Assembly: GCF_026619415.1 (NCBI RefSeq)
Contig: NZ_JAOVZR010000001.1
Coordinates: 3,642,501 to 3,706,500 of the forward strand
Reading direction: 5' to 3'
Source: Hoeflea algicola
GTDB lineage: Bacteria > Pseudomonadota > Alphaproteobacteria > Rhizobiales > Rhizobiaceae
DNA: 64,000 nt
The translations under genes were made by a program, and so were the position numbers. This document shows positions 56,582 through 64,000 of the stretch, in pieces. The first letter of the stretch is position 1. Every line of letters starts with the position of its first letter. The notes beneath the pieces are model-generated. The model was not told the DNA's origin. It did no database searches and was given only the letters and a program-made list of their open reading frames with translations.

Positions 56582-58909
56582 TTAGCCGGTGGCGCGTTCC
56601 CGTTTGCGCGCGGTGACCGAGGCGAGCGAGACCAGCCATTCCGGATCGACCGGCTTTTCCGCGTGCCCGTCGGCGCCGGCGGCCAGCAGATCGTCGCGGG
56701 TTGAGGCCTGGCCATCCGCTGACAGTACAATTATTGGCAGACGGGCGAGCTGGTTTACCTCCTCCTCGCTGCGGATCCTGGTGATGGCGGTGCGGCCATC
56801 TACCTCGGGCATCGACAGATCGGTGATGACCAGGTCGTATCCGGCCACGCCGCCGGGCCGCTCCATTGCCTTTTCGATCAGTTTGCGACCATTGTCGACC
56901 ACCGTTACCCGGTGCCCCTGGCGGGCCAGCACGGTGCGTACCACCAGTGCGTTGACCGGATCGTCCTCAGCCAGAAGAATGTCGAGCGTCGGATGCTCGG
57001 AGCTGCGTACCAAAACCGGCGGTCGCGGCTTGCTGGCCAGCCTGTCGCGGTCGTCGCGGTCGTCCCGTCTGGTCAGCACGTTGATCAGCGAGGTGCGACG
57101 CACTGGCCGCACCAGCCATGCATCCGCACCGTGGGCGCCATGGCCTTCGAGATCGCGGCTGTCCTCGGGTGCAATCACCAGCGTCCGCGCTACCGTGTCG
57201 GGCAGGACGGTCGGGGCCGCGGCCAGCAGACTGTCGGCGTGCTCGGCGATGCGGCGATCAACCAGAATGTCGCTCAGAAATGCGCCCGAGCGGTTGAGCC
57301 GGGTCAGCGCCGCGATAATTGTTTCCGCGTCGTCGGCGGCTTCGGCAAAGCCGCCCAGATCGCGGATGCTCCACAGCATCGCCGTCGATACCGGCCCGCG
57401 CGGCGCGATGACCAGCACGGCGCGGTCGGCAAGCGGCCCGCGCTGCATCACCGGTGTGTCGGTTGCCTCAAAATCCTGAAGCGGCACGGTGAAATGGAAA
57501 GCGCTGCCGCGGTCCGCTTTGGAGACGACGCCGATTTCGCCGCCCAGCGCCTCGACGATCCGCGCCGAGATCGACAGCCCCAGACCAGCGCCGCCATGCT
57601 TGCGTGTAGGGCCGTTGTCAGCGCGCTCGAATTCGTCGAAAATGCGGGTCTTGTCTTCGTCCTTGAGACCCGGACCTGTATCGGAAACGATAAAGTTGAG
57701 CTTGTTGTTCTCAAGCGCCACCTCCACCAGTACGCCACCGGCCTCGGTGAACTTGATGGCATTGCCGACCAGATTGAACAGCACCTGCCGCAGCCGTCCG
57801 ATGTCGGAGGTGATGCGTTGCGGTGCATCGGGGGCAATGTGGACAGCGATTTCGATGTCTTTTTCATGGGCGCGCGAGGCCATCAGTTCGCAAACTCCGT
57901 GCACCAACTCCTCAAGATTGCCCTGTTCGCGGCGCAAGTTGAGTCGTCCCGCCTCGATCGACGTGACATCAAGCAGGTCCTCGATCAGTGACAATAGCGC
58001 CTGGCCGGATTCGCGCGCGGTCTTGAGATAGCTCGCCTGTTCGGGGGTAGTCTCGGTCTGCTCGAGAAGATGGGTCATGCCCATGATGCCATTGAGCGGG
58101 GTGCGAATTTCATGGCTGACAGCGGCCAGGAAACGGGTCTTGGCGTGGCTAGCGGCTTCCGCCTTCTCCCGCGCCTCGACCAGTTCAACTTCAGCCCGGC
58201 GGGTTGCCGTGATGTTGCGACCGATGCAATGGACCAGCAGTTGTCCGGTTGCGGGATCGCGCGCAGCCTTTTCGTGCCAGGTCCAGATCGTCTGCTCTGA
58301 ACCTTCGCCGAGGGTGAGTTCGCGATTGCCGTTGTCGTCGTGGCTTCCGGGCGTGATTCCGGCCGCTTCCAGCGTCAGTCCGACCGGCCGGTCACAGCCG
58401 GTGATCTTGCTGAAGGTGTCGTTGGCATAGATGATGCGGCCATCGAGATTGCAGGCCGAGACCATGTCGCCAAGCGTATCAAACACCGCCGTGAGCTGGC
58501 CCGAAAATCCCCCCAGCTCCCAGGAGCGGTCGAACTCCTGCTCGCTCTTGGCTGCTGTCCCGGCCGACGCCGAGGCGGGAGTTGTGGCAGCGACCGGGCG
58601 CTGGCTCGGCCCGACAGTCTTCCGCCGGAGCAGCGGCAACGCCGCAAACACCGCAATCCCCGCCACCGAGGCGAGCAGCACCATCGGTGCATTGAACGAG
58701 ACCGAAATAGCGGCTGCGGCCATCGCCGCCGAGGCCGCAAACAGCGGCCGTGCCGCAGTACTATGCGCGACGCCGGGGCTGACGGTTGCCGTGTCGGAGA
58801 CCGGGTAACGGACCGCCGGGCTAACCGTCTGGGTGTCACGCGAAGTCTCAGCCTGTTGATTGAGGGCCAGGCTGAGTGCTTCTTGGAGTCGGCTTGGTTC
58901 TGTGCTCAT
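56582..58909 (-). CDS. Hybrid sensor histidine kinase (PAS-HisKA-HATPase-REC)
   Basis: 775 residues. One or two membrane spans at about 55-95, a PAS domain at about 135-240 ([20 protein letters not shown]), HisKA with phospho-acceptor His266 ([12 protein letters not shown]), HATPase_c with Asn383 ([10 protein letters not shown]), [10 protein letters not shown] and [15 protein letters not shown], and a C-terminal receiver with Asp697 ([14 protein letters not shown]). Between kinase and receiver (about 490-620) lies a receiver-like fold without the usual motifs (ILVDRRI). No cognate response regulator gene is adjacent. Signal unknown. Confidence 0.93.
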   Translation of the reverse strand: MSTEPSRLQEALSLALNQQAETSRDTQTVSPAVRYPVSDTATVSPGVAHSTAARPLFAASAAMAAAAISVSFNAPMVLLASVAGIAVFAALPLLRRKTVGPSQRPVAATTPASASAGTAAKSEQEFDRSWELGGFSGQLTAVFDTLGDMVSACNLDGRIIYANDTFSKITGCDRPVGLTLEAAGITPGSHDDNGNRELTLGEGSEQTIWTWHEKAARDPATGQLLVHCIGRNITATRRAEVELVEAREKAEAASHAKTRFLAAVSHEIRTPLNGIMGMTHLLEQTETTPEQASYLKTARESGQALLSLIEDLLDVTSIEAGRLNLRREQGNLEELVHGVCELMASRAHEKDIEIAVHIAPDAPQRITSDIGRLRQVLFNLVGNAIKFTEAGGVLVEVALENNKLNFIVSDTGPGLKDEDKTRIFDEFERADNGPTRKHGGAGLGLSISARIVEALGGEIGVVSKADRGSAFHFTVPLQDFEATDTPVMQRGPLADRAVLVIAPRGPVSTAMLWSIRDLGGFAEAADDAETIIAALTRLNRSGAFLSDILVDRRIAEHADSLLAAAPTVLPDTVARTLVIAPEDSRDLEGHGAHGADAWLVRPVRRTSLINVLTRRDDRDDRDRLASKPRPPVLVRSSEHPTLDILLAEDDPVNALVVRTVLARQGHRVTVVDNGRKLIEKAMERPGGVAGYDLVITDLSMPEVDGRTAITRIRSEEEVNQLARLPIIVLSADGQASTRDDLLAAGADGHAEKPVDPEWLVSLASVTARKRERATG

Positions 58910-58980
58910 GACGCCATGGATACACGGGTCCGGTGAGCAAAGTTTTCAGCAAAAGCATCGAATTTTACCGATCCGGCGCT

Positions 58981-59976
58981 TTACTGCTTCATATTGACCA
59001 CCACGCGGCCCCGCACTTTGCCATCGATGATGGCGTGGGCAGCGTCGATGATGCCGTCAAAGCCGACTTCGGTCGACAGCGCTTCCAGCTTCGAGACGTC
59101 GAGGTCGCTTACAAGCCTCGCCCAGGCTTCCTGCCGCAACGCCAGGGGCGCCATCACTGAATCGATGCCCAGCAGCGAGACGCCGCGCAGGATGAATGGT
59201 GCGACCGAGCCCGGCAGGTCCATGCCCTGGGCCAGGCCACAGGCCGTCACCGCGCCGCCATAGGAGGTCATCGACAGCACATTGGCCAGCGTGTGGCTGC
59301 CGACTGCGTCGACGCCGCCGATCCAGCGTTCCTTGTTGAGCGGCTTGGCCGGTCCTGACAATTCATCGCGGTGGATCACTTCGGAAGCGCCCAGTTGCTT
59401 GAGGAATTCGCCTTCCTCGGGGCGGCCGGTCGAGGCGATCACCTCGTAGCCAAGCTTGCCCAGCACCGCGATGGCCACCGTGCCGACGCCGCCATTGGCG
59501 CCGGTGACGACCACCGGTCCGCGCGTGGGGTCAATGCCGTGCCGTTCCAGCGCCATCACCGACAGCATGGCCGTGTAGCCGGCCGTGCCGATTGCCATCG
59601 CCGAACGGCCATCCATGCCCTCGGGCATCGGAATCAGCCAGTCGCCGTTGAGCCGGGCATAGGTGGCATAGGCGCCGGTATGCACCTCGCCGACGCCAAA
59701 GCCGTTGAGGATCACCTTGTCGCCCGGGCTGAAGCGTGGATTTTCAGAGCTTACCACCGTGCCGGCGCAATCGATCCCCGGGATCATCGGCCAGCGCCGC
59801 ACCACCGGACCCTTGCCGGTAATTGCCAGCCCGTCCTTATAGTTGACGGTAGTCCATTCCACCTCGACCACGACGTCGCCTTCCATCAGGTCGTCAAGAC
59901 CGAGCTCGGCGACATTGACCGACAGTACCTTGTTGTCGTCACGGGTGAGCAGGATGCCCTTGAAACGGTCTTGCAT
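58981..59976 (-). CDS. MDR oxidoreductase, acrylyl-CoA reductase (AcuI/YhdH) type
   Basis: 331 residues. It lacks the zinc cysteines of alcohol dehydrogenases. The YhdH/AcuI pattern is present: TTVNYKDGLAITGKGPVVRR, IPGIDCAGTVV, VVTGANGGVGTVAIAVLGKL, ASTGRPEEGEFLKQLGA and VTACGLAQGMDLPGSVAPFI. AcuI reduces acryloyl-CoA to propionyl-CoA with NADPH, relevant to DMSP breakdown in marine alphaproteobacteria. No dmd or ddd gene is near, so the substrate is inferred. Confidence 0.9.
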   Translation of the reverse strand: MQDRFKGILLTRDDNKVLSVNVAELGLDDLMEGDVVVEVEWTTVNYKDGLAITGKGPVVRRWPMIPGIDCAGTVVSSENPRFSPGDKVILNGFGVGEVHTGAYATYARLNGDWLIPMPEGMDGRSAMAIGTAGYTAMLSVMALERHGIDPTRGPVVVTGANGGVGTVAIAVLGKLGYEVIASTGRPEEGEFLKQLGASEVIHRDELSGPAKPLNKERWIGGVDAVGSHTLANVLSMTSYGGAVTACGLAQGMDLPGSVAPFILRGVSLLGIDSVMAPLALRQEAWARLVSDLDVSKLEALSTEVGFDGIIDAAHAIIDGKVRGRVVVNMKQ

Positions 59977-60053
59977 GAAAACTCCTCATATGCTGTTGGG
60001 CGCAGACTGGCCCGCGATTGGCTTGAGATCAAGAGCGACGAAAGCCGGATGGT

Positions 60054-60548
60054 CTATGCTCTTGTCTTGCGTTCGCGAATGGTGGCGATGACTTCGTCGA
60101 GCACGATCAGCCCGGCACCGACCGATATGAAACTGTCGGCCAGGTTGAACACCGCGAACGACCAGTGCTCGGTGTAAAACAGGATATAGTCGACCACATG
60201 GCCATAGACCGCGCGGTCGATCAGATTGCCGATTGCTCCGCCGATGATCAGCGCATAACCGAGATGGGCAATCGAGCGCTCCGGCGGCGTGCGCCACCAC
60301 AAGATCACGACAAAAATGGCGACAAGCGCAGTCACCCCCAGCAGCGCTACATCCGGCAGGCCCTTGAGCAGTGAAAAGGCGATGCCCTCGTTCCAGGTTC
60401 GGTAGAGCGCCAGCATCGGCACCACCGGTATCAGCTCGTTGAAAGGCAGCCGTGTTTCCACCAGCCATTTGACGACCTGGTCGAAGGCCACGGTGCTTGT
60501 CACCATGGCCAGCATCGGGCCGGCGCGGCTCAGGCGGGAAGTGGTCAC
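60054..60548 (-). CDS. lspA: Signal peptidase II (lipoprotein signal peptidase)
   Basis: 164 residues, four membrane spans. The aspartyl-protease pair lies in GGAIGNLIDRAVYGHVVDYI and FAVFNLADSFISVGAGLIVL. It cleaves prolipoproteins before the lipidated Cys. It starts inside the last codons of the TrmH/SpoU gene (4-base overlap). Confidence 0.95.
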   Translation of the reverse strand: MTTSRLSRAGPMLAMVTSTVAFDQVVKWLVETRLPFNELIPVVPMLALYRTWNEGIAFSLLKGLPDVALLGVTALVAIFVVILWWRTPPERSIAHLGYALIIGGAIGNLIDRAVYGHVVDYILFYTEHWSFAVFNLADSFISVGAGLIVLDEVIATIRERKTRA

Positions 60549-61408
60549 GGTGTTAGATCCCCCAGAGCAAGCAAATGGCGCCGAGCCTCGAACAGCATCA
60601 CCCCGGTGGCGATCGCCAGGTTGAGGGAATCGGCCCGCCCGGTCTGCGGGATACGGGCCAGCTTGCCGCAGGCCGATGCCATGCTGTCGGGCAGGCCGGC
60701 CTGCTCGTTGCCCATCAGCAGCACCACGGCACGGTCCTTGTAATCGATCGAGCGGTAGTCGACGCTGCCCTTGAGGTGGCTGCCGACCAGCAACGCTCCG
60801 TCCTTGGCTGACCAGTTCAGGAATTCCACTTCGGACGTGCGCACCAGCGGCATCGCGAAGATCGAACCCATGGTGGCGCGCACGGTTTCGGTCGAGAACG
60901 GATCGACAGTCTCGCCGATCAGCATCACGCCGGAAGCACCAGCGGCATCGGCGGTGCGGATGATGGTGCCGAGATTGCCCGGGTCGCGCACCCGGTCAAG
61001 CGCGATCCAGGTTTCGTCGGCTTTGGGCGCAATCTCTGAAAGCGGCGTCAGTTTCTGCTCGAACACGGCAATCACCGCTTGCGGATTGTCGCGGCGGGTA
61101 ATCGCGGTGAGCACCTTTTCGCTGACTTCGAGAACCAGTCCGCCGCGCGCCACGGTCAGCGCAGCGATCCTTTCGACCTGCTCGGTGCTGGTCCGCGCTT
61201 TAGCGTAGATCAGTGTTTGGATGTTCCAGCCGAGTTCAATCGCATCGATCACCAGTTTCAGCCCTTCGGCGAGAAAGGTTCCGGTCTCGTCGCGGTGCTT
61301 TTTCATCGACAGCGCGCGAATGTCCTTGATCACCGGATTGGACAGGCTGGTAATTTCCTTGACCAGGCCGACCCGTGGCGTGCTTCCGGAAGCGTTCGGA
61401 TCTCTCAT
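60545..61408 (-). CDS. TrmH/SpoU-family RNA 2'-O-methyltransferase
   Basis: 287 residues. N-terminal substrate-binding domain (ITSLSNPVIKDIRALSMKKH, TGTFLAEGLKLVIDAIELG) and the SpoU knot with ALDRVRDPGNLGTIIRTADA, VVLLMGNEQAGLPD and IPQTGRADSLNLAIATGVML. The RNA target is not certain. ATG 61408 overlaps the upstream stop (ATGA) and is preferred to a longer frame. Confidence 0.93.
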   Translation of the reverse strand: MRDPNASGSTPRVGLVKEITSLSNPVIKDIRALSMKKHRDETGTFLAEGLKLVIDAIELGWNIQTLIYAKARTSTEQVERIAALTVARGGLVLEVSEKVLTAITRRDNPQAVIAVFEQKLTPLSEIAPKADETWIALDRVRDPGNLGTIIRTADAAGASGVMLIGETVDPFSTETVRATMGSIFAMPLVRTSEVEFLNWSAKDGALLVGSHLKGSVDYRSIDYKDRAVVLLMGNEQAGLPDSMASACGKLARIPQTGRADSLNLAIATGVMLFEARRHLLALGDLTP

Positions 61409-62625
61409 TGCGGCAGCCACCTTGAATAGAGCGATGTCGACAGCGCCCGGCAATCATCCGCGCCGGTCTTGCCACTCTCGCGGATAATCAGTTCGCCCGA
61501 TTCCACCACTCCGCCGGCGCCGCGCATGGTCTCGCGCATTAACTCGTGAATGGCATAGAACGACGCCCGAATGGAATAGGCGGTCAGCACCAGCCCGACC
61601 GGCTTCTGGCTTAGCAGTTCGCGGCAGATGTCGAGCATCAATGGCAGATGCTCGAACAATTGCCAGACCTCGCCATTCGGGCCGCGGCCGAATTTCGGCG
61701 GGTCGGTGAGGATGATGTCGTAGCGGCTACCGCGGCGTTCCTCGCGGGCGATGAATTTCATCGCGTCCTCGCAGATCCAGCGGATCGGCTTGGTTTCGAG
61801 CCCGGCCAATGCCTGGTTTTCACGGGCCCAGCCGATGGCCTTTTTCGAGGCGTCGACATGGGTGACCTCCGCGCCCGCCTTGGCCGCCACCAACGAGGCG
61901 ACGCCGGTATAGCCAAACAGGTTGAGCACTTTCAGCGGTCGGTTCGCGTTGGCGATCTTCTCGGCCATCCAGCGCCAATGGGCGATCTGTTCGGGAAACA
62001 CCCCGACATGGCGGAACGAGGTCAACCGGCCGTAAAAGTCGACGCCGAGCAATTGCATCGGCCAGGTTTCGCCGAGCGGCAGATTGGGAAACGCCCAGCG
62101 GCCGATCCCGTCTTCGTCGGTGTCGCCGGTAAACAGCGCATCGGCCTTGTTCCATTCGGCATCGGAAAGCCCGCGCGCCCACAGCGCCTGGGCTTCCGGG
62201 CGGACAATTCGCAATGTGCCGTATTGTTCGAGCTTTTCGCCCTCGCCGGCCTCGTTCTGGCCGGTGTCGATCAGCCGGTAGCCATCCTCGTCGCCGATTT
62301 CCAGAATCAGCGGCGCCACCTGACGGGGCAGTTCACCGCTGCGCTTGTTGAGCGGGCGGATCGGCGGGGACTGTGCCGATTGGCTGCGCTTGTCGGTGGC
62401 GGCCTGTGCTTCAGCCGCCAGTCGTTCCGAGGGGCGCTTGCCCTTTATCTGTCGCGAGGTAGTCTCGGGCGCACGATGAGACTTGTCGCGGAACGGCTTT
62501 TCCTCGGGCTTTGGACCATGACCCGGCTTGCCGCGCAGTTTGGCAGGCGGACGCGCCTGTTTAGTCCCTTGCGCGGGCTTGCCGCCAGGGCCGCGCCGGG
62601 CCTGTTGATTGCGCTTGTCCGCCAC
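61405..62625 (-). CDS. Class I SAM-dependent methyltransferase (RlmI/RlmK-like)
   Basis: 406 residues. The first 100 are basic, disordered and Pro/Lys-rich. The catalytic domain has motif I VLNLFGYTGVASLVAAKAGA, the acidic motif VDASKKAIGWARENQAL, and the DPPKFGRGP motif (TDPPKFGRGPNGEVW), which links it to 23S rRNA m5C/m2G methyltransferases. The basic tail may bind rRNA. First gene of an overlapping series with the TrmH gene and lspA. Confidence 0.9.
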   Translation of the reverse strand: MADKRNQQARRGPGGKPAQGTKQARPPAKLRGKPGHGPKPEEKPFRDKSHRAPETTSRQIKGKRPSERLAAEAQAATDKRSQSAQSPPIRPLNKRSGELPRQVAPLILEIGDEDGYRLIDTGQNEAGEGEKLEQYGTLRIVRPEAQALWARGLSDAEWNKADALFTGDTDEDGIGRWAFPNLPLGETWPMQLLGVDFYGRLTSFRHVGVFPEQIAHWRWMAEKIANANRPLKVLNLFGYTGVASLVAAKAGAEVTHVDASKKAIGWARENQALAGLETKPIRWICEDAMKFIAREERRGSRYDIILTDPPKFGRGPNGEVWQLFEHLPLMLDICRELLSQKPVGLVLTAYSIRASFYAIHELMRETMRGAGGVVESGELIIRESGKTGADDCRALSTSLYSRWLPQ

Positions 62626-62783
62626 GCTGAAGCCGTCCCGTCAGTCTGGAGCTCGTGCCACACCGTCAAAGTGCCGCCGAACTCGTGGTTTCGTGTGGTG
62701 TGGACATAGCAATCCGATATGCCCTTGGCAAAGCCGTTTTCGATTTGCATAGATAGCGCGGCAATCACGGAGGAAGATATCTG

Positions 62784-63239
62784 ATGGAAATGAACGGCGA
62801 AGAGCGTATTGCGGCACCCCGTCAGCTGGTCTGGGAAGCACTCAATGATCCCGATGTGCTGCGCGAGTGCATTCCGGGATGCCAGTCACTTGATAAAAGC
62901 TCCGACACCGAGATGTCTGCCACCGTCAAGATCAAGATCGGGCCGGTATCGGCGACCTTCAAGGGCGAGGTGACGTTGGAAAACATCAATGCGCCGGAAA
63001 GCTACACGATTTCTGGCGAAGGCAAGGGCGGCATCGCCGGCTTCGCCAATGGCGGCGCCGATGTGAAGCTTGTCGAAGATGGTGCGGAAACCGTGCTCAG
63101 CTACGCCGTCAAGGCCCAGGTCGGTGGCAAGCTGGCCCAACTCGGCTCGCGGCTGATCGATTCAACCTCGAAAAAGCTCGCCGGCCAGTTTTTCACCAAG
63201 TTCAACGAGGTGGTGAGCGCCAAGGCTGCCGGGGTTTAG
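62784..63239 (+). CDS. CoxG-like SRPBCC protein
   Basis: 151 residues, family of carbon-monoxide dehydrogenase subunit G. Start GEERIAAPRQLVWEALNDPD, then VLRECIPGCQSLDK, IKIGPVSATFKGEVTLENI and SYAVKAQVGGKLAQLGSRLI. True CoxG assists CO dehydrogenase maturation; no cox genes are adjacent, so it may be a stand-alone relative. GGAGGAAG precedes the ATG. Confidence 0.9.
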   Translation: MEMNGEERIAAPRQLVWEALNDPDVLRECIPGCQSLDKSSDTEMSATVKIKIGPVSATFKGEVTLENINAPESYTISGEGKGGIAGFANGGADVKLVEDGAETVLSYAVKAQVGGKLAQLGSRLIDSTSKKLAGQFFTKFNEVVSAKAAGV

Positions 63240-63413
63240 GGAAGGGATAGATTGAGCTGGGTGCCATTTGAGTATTTTCACCAAGAAATGATATATATGA
63301 TTTCAGCATCTCGAAAATGTAAGGCGTTATTTGTTTATTCAAAAAAAGATGTTGCCTAGTTTATTGATTTTGTTACTATATAAAATGTGAAGTTATGGAT
63401 TTGAGAGAATTTC

Positions 63414-64000
63414 ATGATTTATCATTTTTACACAGTGAGGCACTGTGTCGGGTTATGTGTTGGAGCTGTTTTGGTTTTGACCTCTTCTTGCCTGGTTCAG
63501 GCAGAAGACTGGTCCGTAACCGAGGCAAAATTGTTTGCTGCGCGCGAACAGTGGGAGCATACCTGCGAAATTCTTGATTGCATGGGGGAGGATGATGGTC
63601 CCTCTACTCCTGGTGCTGCGGAGCAGGCAATTGTTGATCTGGCAAAGGCGTGGGCGGAAGGTATGGCCAAATGGGCCACTGGTATTACTCCACGTGAGAT
63701 TGTTCCGACAAACAACAGTGAAATGAATAGTTTGGCTGCTTACCTGCGTGGGAGGTGGGTTAGCGTCACCTCCTGGGGAAATTATGACGCCTTGGGAGAG
63801 ATAGAGGGTATTTCTGTTGATTTCAGTATCATGAAATCGCACGACGGATATTCACAGCGGACCATACACTACGATTTGGATTGCATCTCTTCAGGTGAAT
63901 ACAGCCGTGTTGTTCGAGGCAGCATTCGTTTCCACAACAACAAGGAGAAAGGAGAGTGTCGGGATGTGGAAATTGGTGTCCGCGTACTCGATAATGGTAC
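63414..64000 (+). CDS. Exported protein of unknown function, 3' end beyond window
   Basis: 195 complete codons, open to the end. ATG 63414 follows GAGAGA. A signal peptide is clear: hydrophobic core LCVGAVLVLTSSCLV, cleavage likely after VQA; a lipobox is doubtful. The mature part contains Cys residues (HTCEILDCMG, LDCISSG, GECRDVEIGV) and RGRWVSVTSWGNYDALGEIE. The region 63240-63500 is strongly A+T-rich and codon use differs from the core genes upstream, so it may be acquired. Family not recognised. Confidence 0.7.
   Translation, partial: MIYHFYTVRHCVGLCVGAVLVLTSSCLVQAEDWSVTEAKLFAAREQWEHTCEILDCMGEDDGPSTPGAAEQAIVDLAKAWAEGMAKWATGITPREIVPTNNSEMNSLAAYLRGRWVSVTSWGNYDALGEIEGISVDFSIMKSHDGYSQRTIHYDLDCISSGEYSRVVRGSIRFHNNKEKGECRDVEIGVRVLDNG

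Overview
The window is a chromosomal segment of an alphaproteobacterium, most likely order Hyphomicrobiales (Rhizobiales) and close to the Rhizobiaceae/Hoeflea group. Four things point there. The core genes are GC-rich. The gene neighbourhoods hemW-rdgB-rph / hrcA-grpE and mutS / malic enzyme are rhizobial in style. It has an ornithine-lipid acyltransferase (OlsB). It also has a NADP-malic enzyme fused to a phosphotransacetylase-like domain. A Tat-exported copper nitrite reductase (NirK) next to a cytochrome b561 suggests denitrification capacity. No rRNA, tRNA or CRISPR array was recognised.

Layout. 1-7.0 kb: 3' part of a Zn/Cd-type P-type ATPase broken by a homopolymer shift, a remnant ribbon-helix-helix antitoxin, an AT-richer orphan gene, coaBC carrying an N-terminal ribbon-helix-helix extension, and a large exported protein. 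7.2-7.9 kb: a decayed IS30. 7.9-20.8 kb: ordinary accessory metabolism and regulation (class II amidotransferase, Lrp/AsnC regulator, pirin, ArsR+SRPBCC pair, XRE-cupin+GNAT pair, ArsR+permease pair, HD-GYP, nirK, cytochrome b561, alcohol dehydrogenase). 20.9-30.1 kb: a lower-GC, IS-packed island. It holds an sce7726-type nuclease-like gene and a tightly overlapping operon (acidic membrane protein, ImmA/IrrE peptidase, 'beta family' protein). The last gene of that operon is split by two intact IS66 elements inserted 4 bp apart, each with a perfect 8-bp target duplication, and two truncated IS3 elements sit beside the operon. 30.1-63.2 kb: core genome (prfC, dut, hydroxyproline dehydratase-type gene, cysK, yifB, gshB, yraN, rsmI, two GGDEF/EAL proteins, hemW, rdgB, rph, hrcA, grpE, TRIC channel, adenosine kinase, mutS, maeB, olsB, a hybrid kinase, an AcuI-type reductase, lspA, two methyltransferases, a CoxG-like protein). 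The last 0.6 kb opens a low-GC exported protein that runs off the end.

How it hangs together. Several regulator/effector pairs overlap by a few bases (ArsR-SRPBCC, ArsR-permease, XRE-GNAT), and two of the three have a clear palindromic operator upstream. rph-rdgB-hemW and lspA-trmH-methyltransferase are overlapping or near-overlapping series. Cyclic-di-GMP turnover is represented three times: one HD-GYP, one GGDEF-EAL with both motifs intact, and one with a decayed GGDEF. Four reading frames (P-type ATPase, IS30, beta-family gene, mutS) are each broken by a one-base change in a homopolymer run. That means either a homopolymer-prone assembly or a real mutator background caused by the mutS lesion itself.
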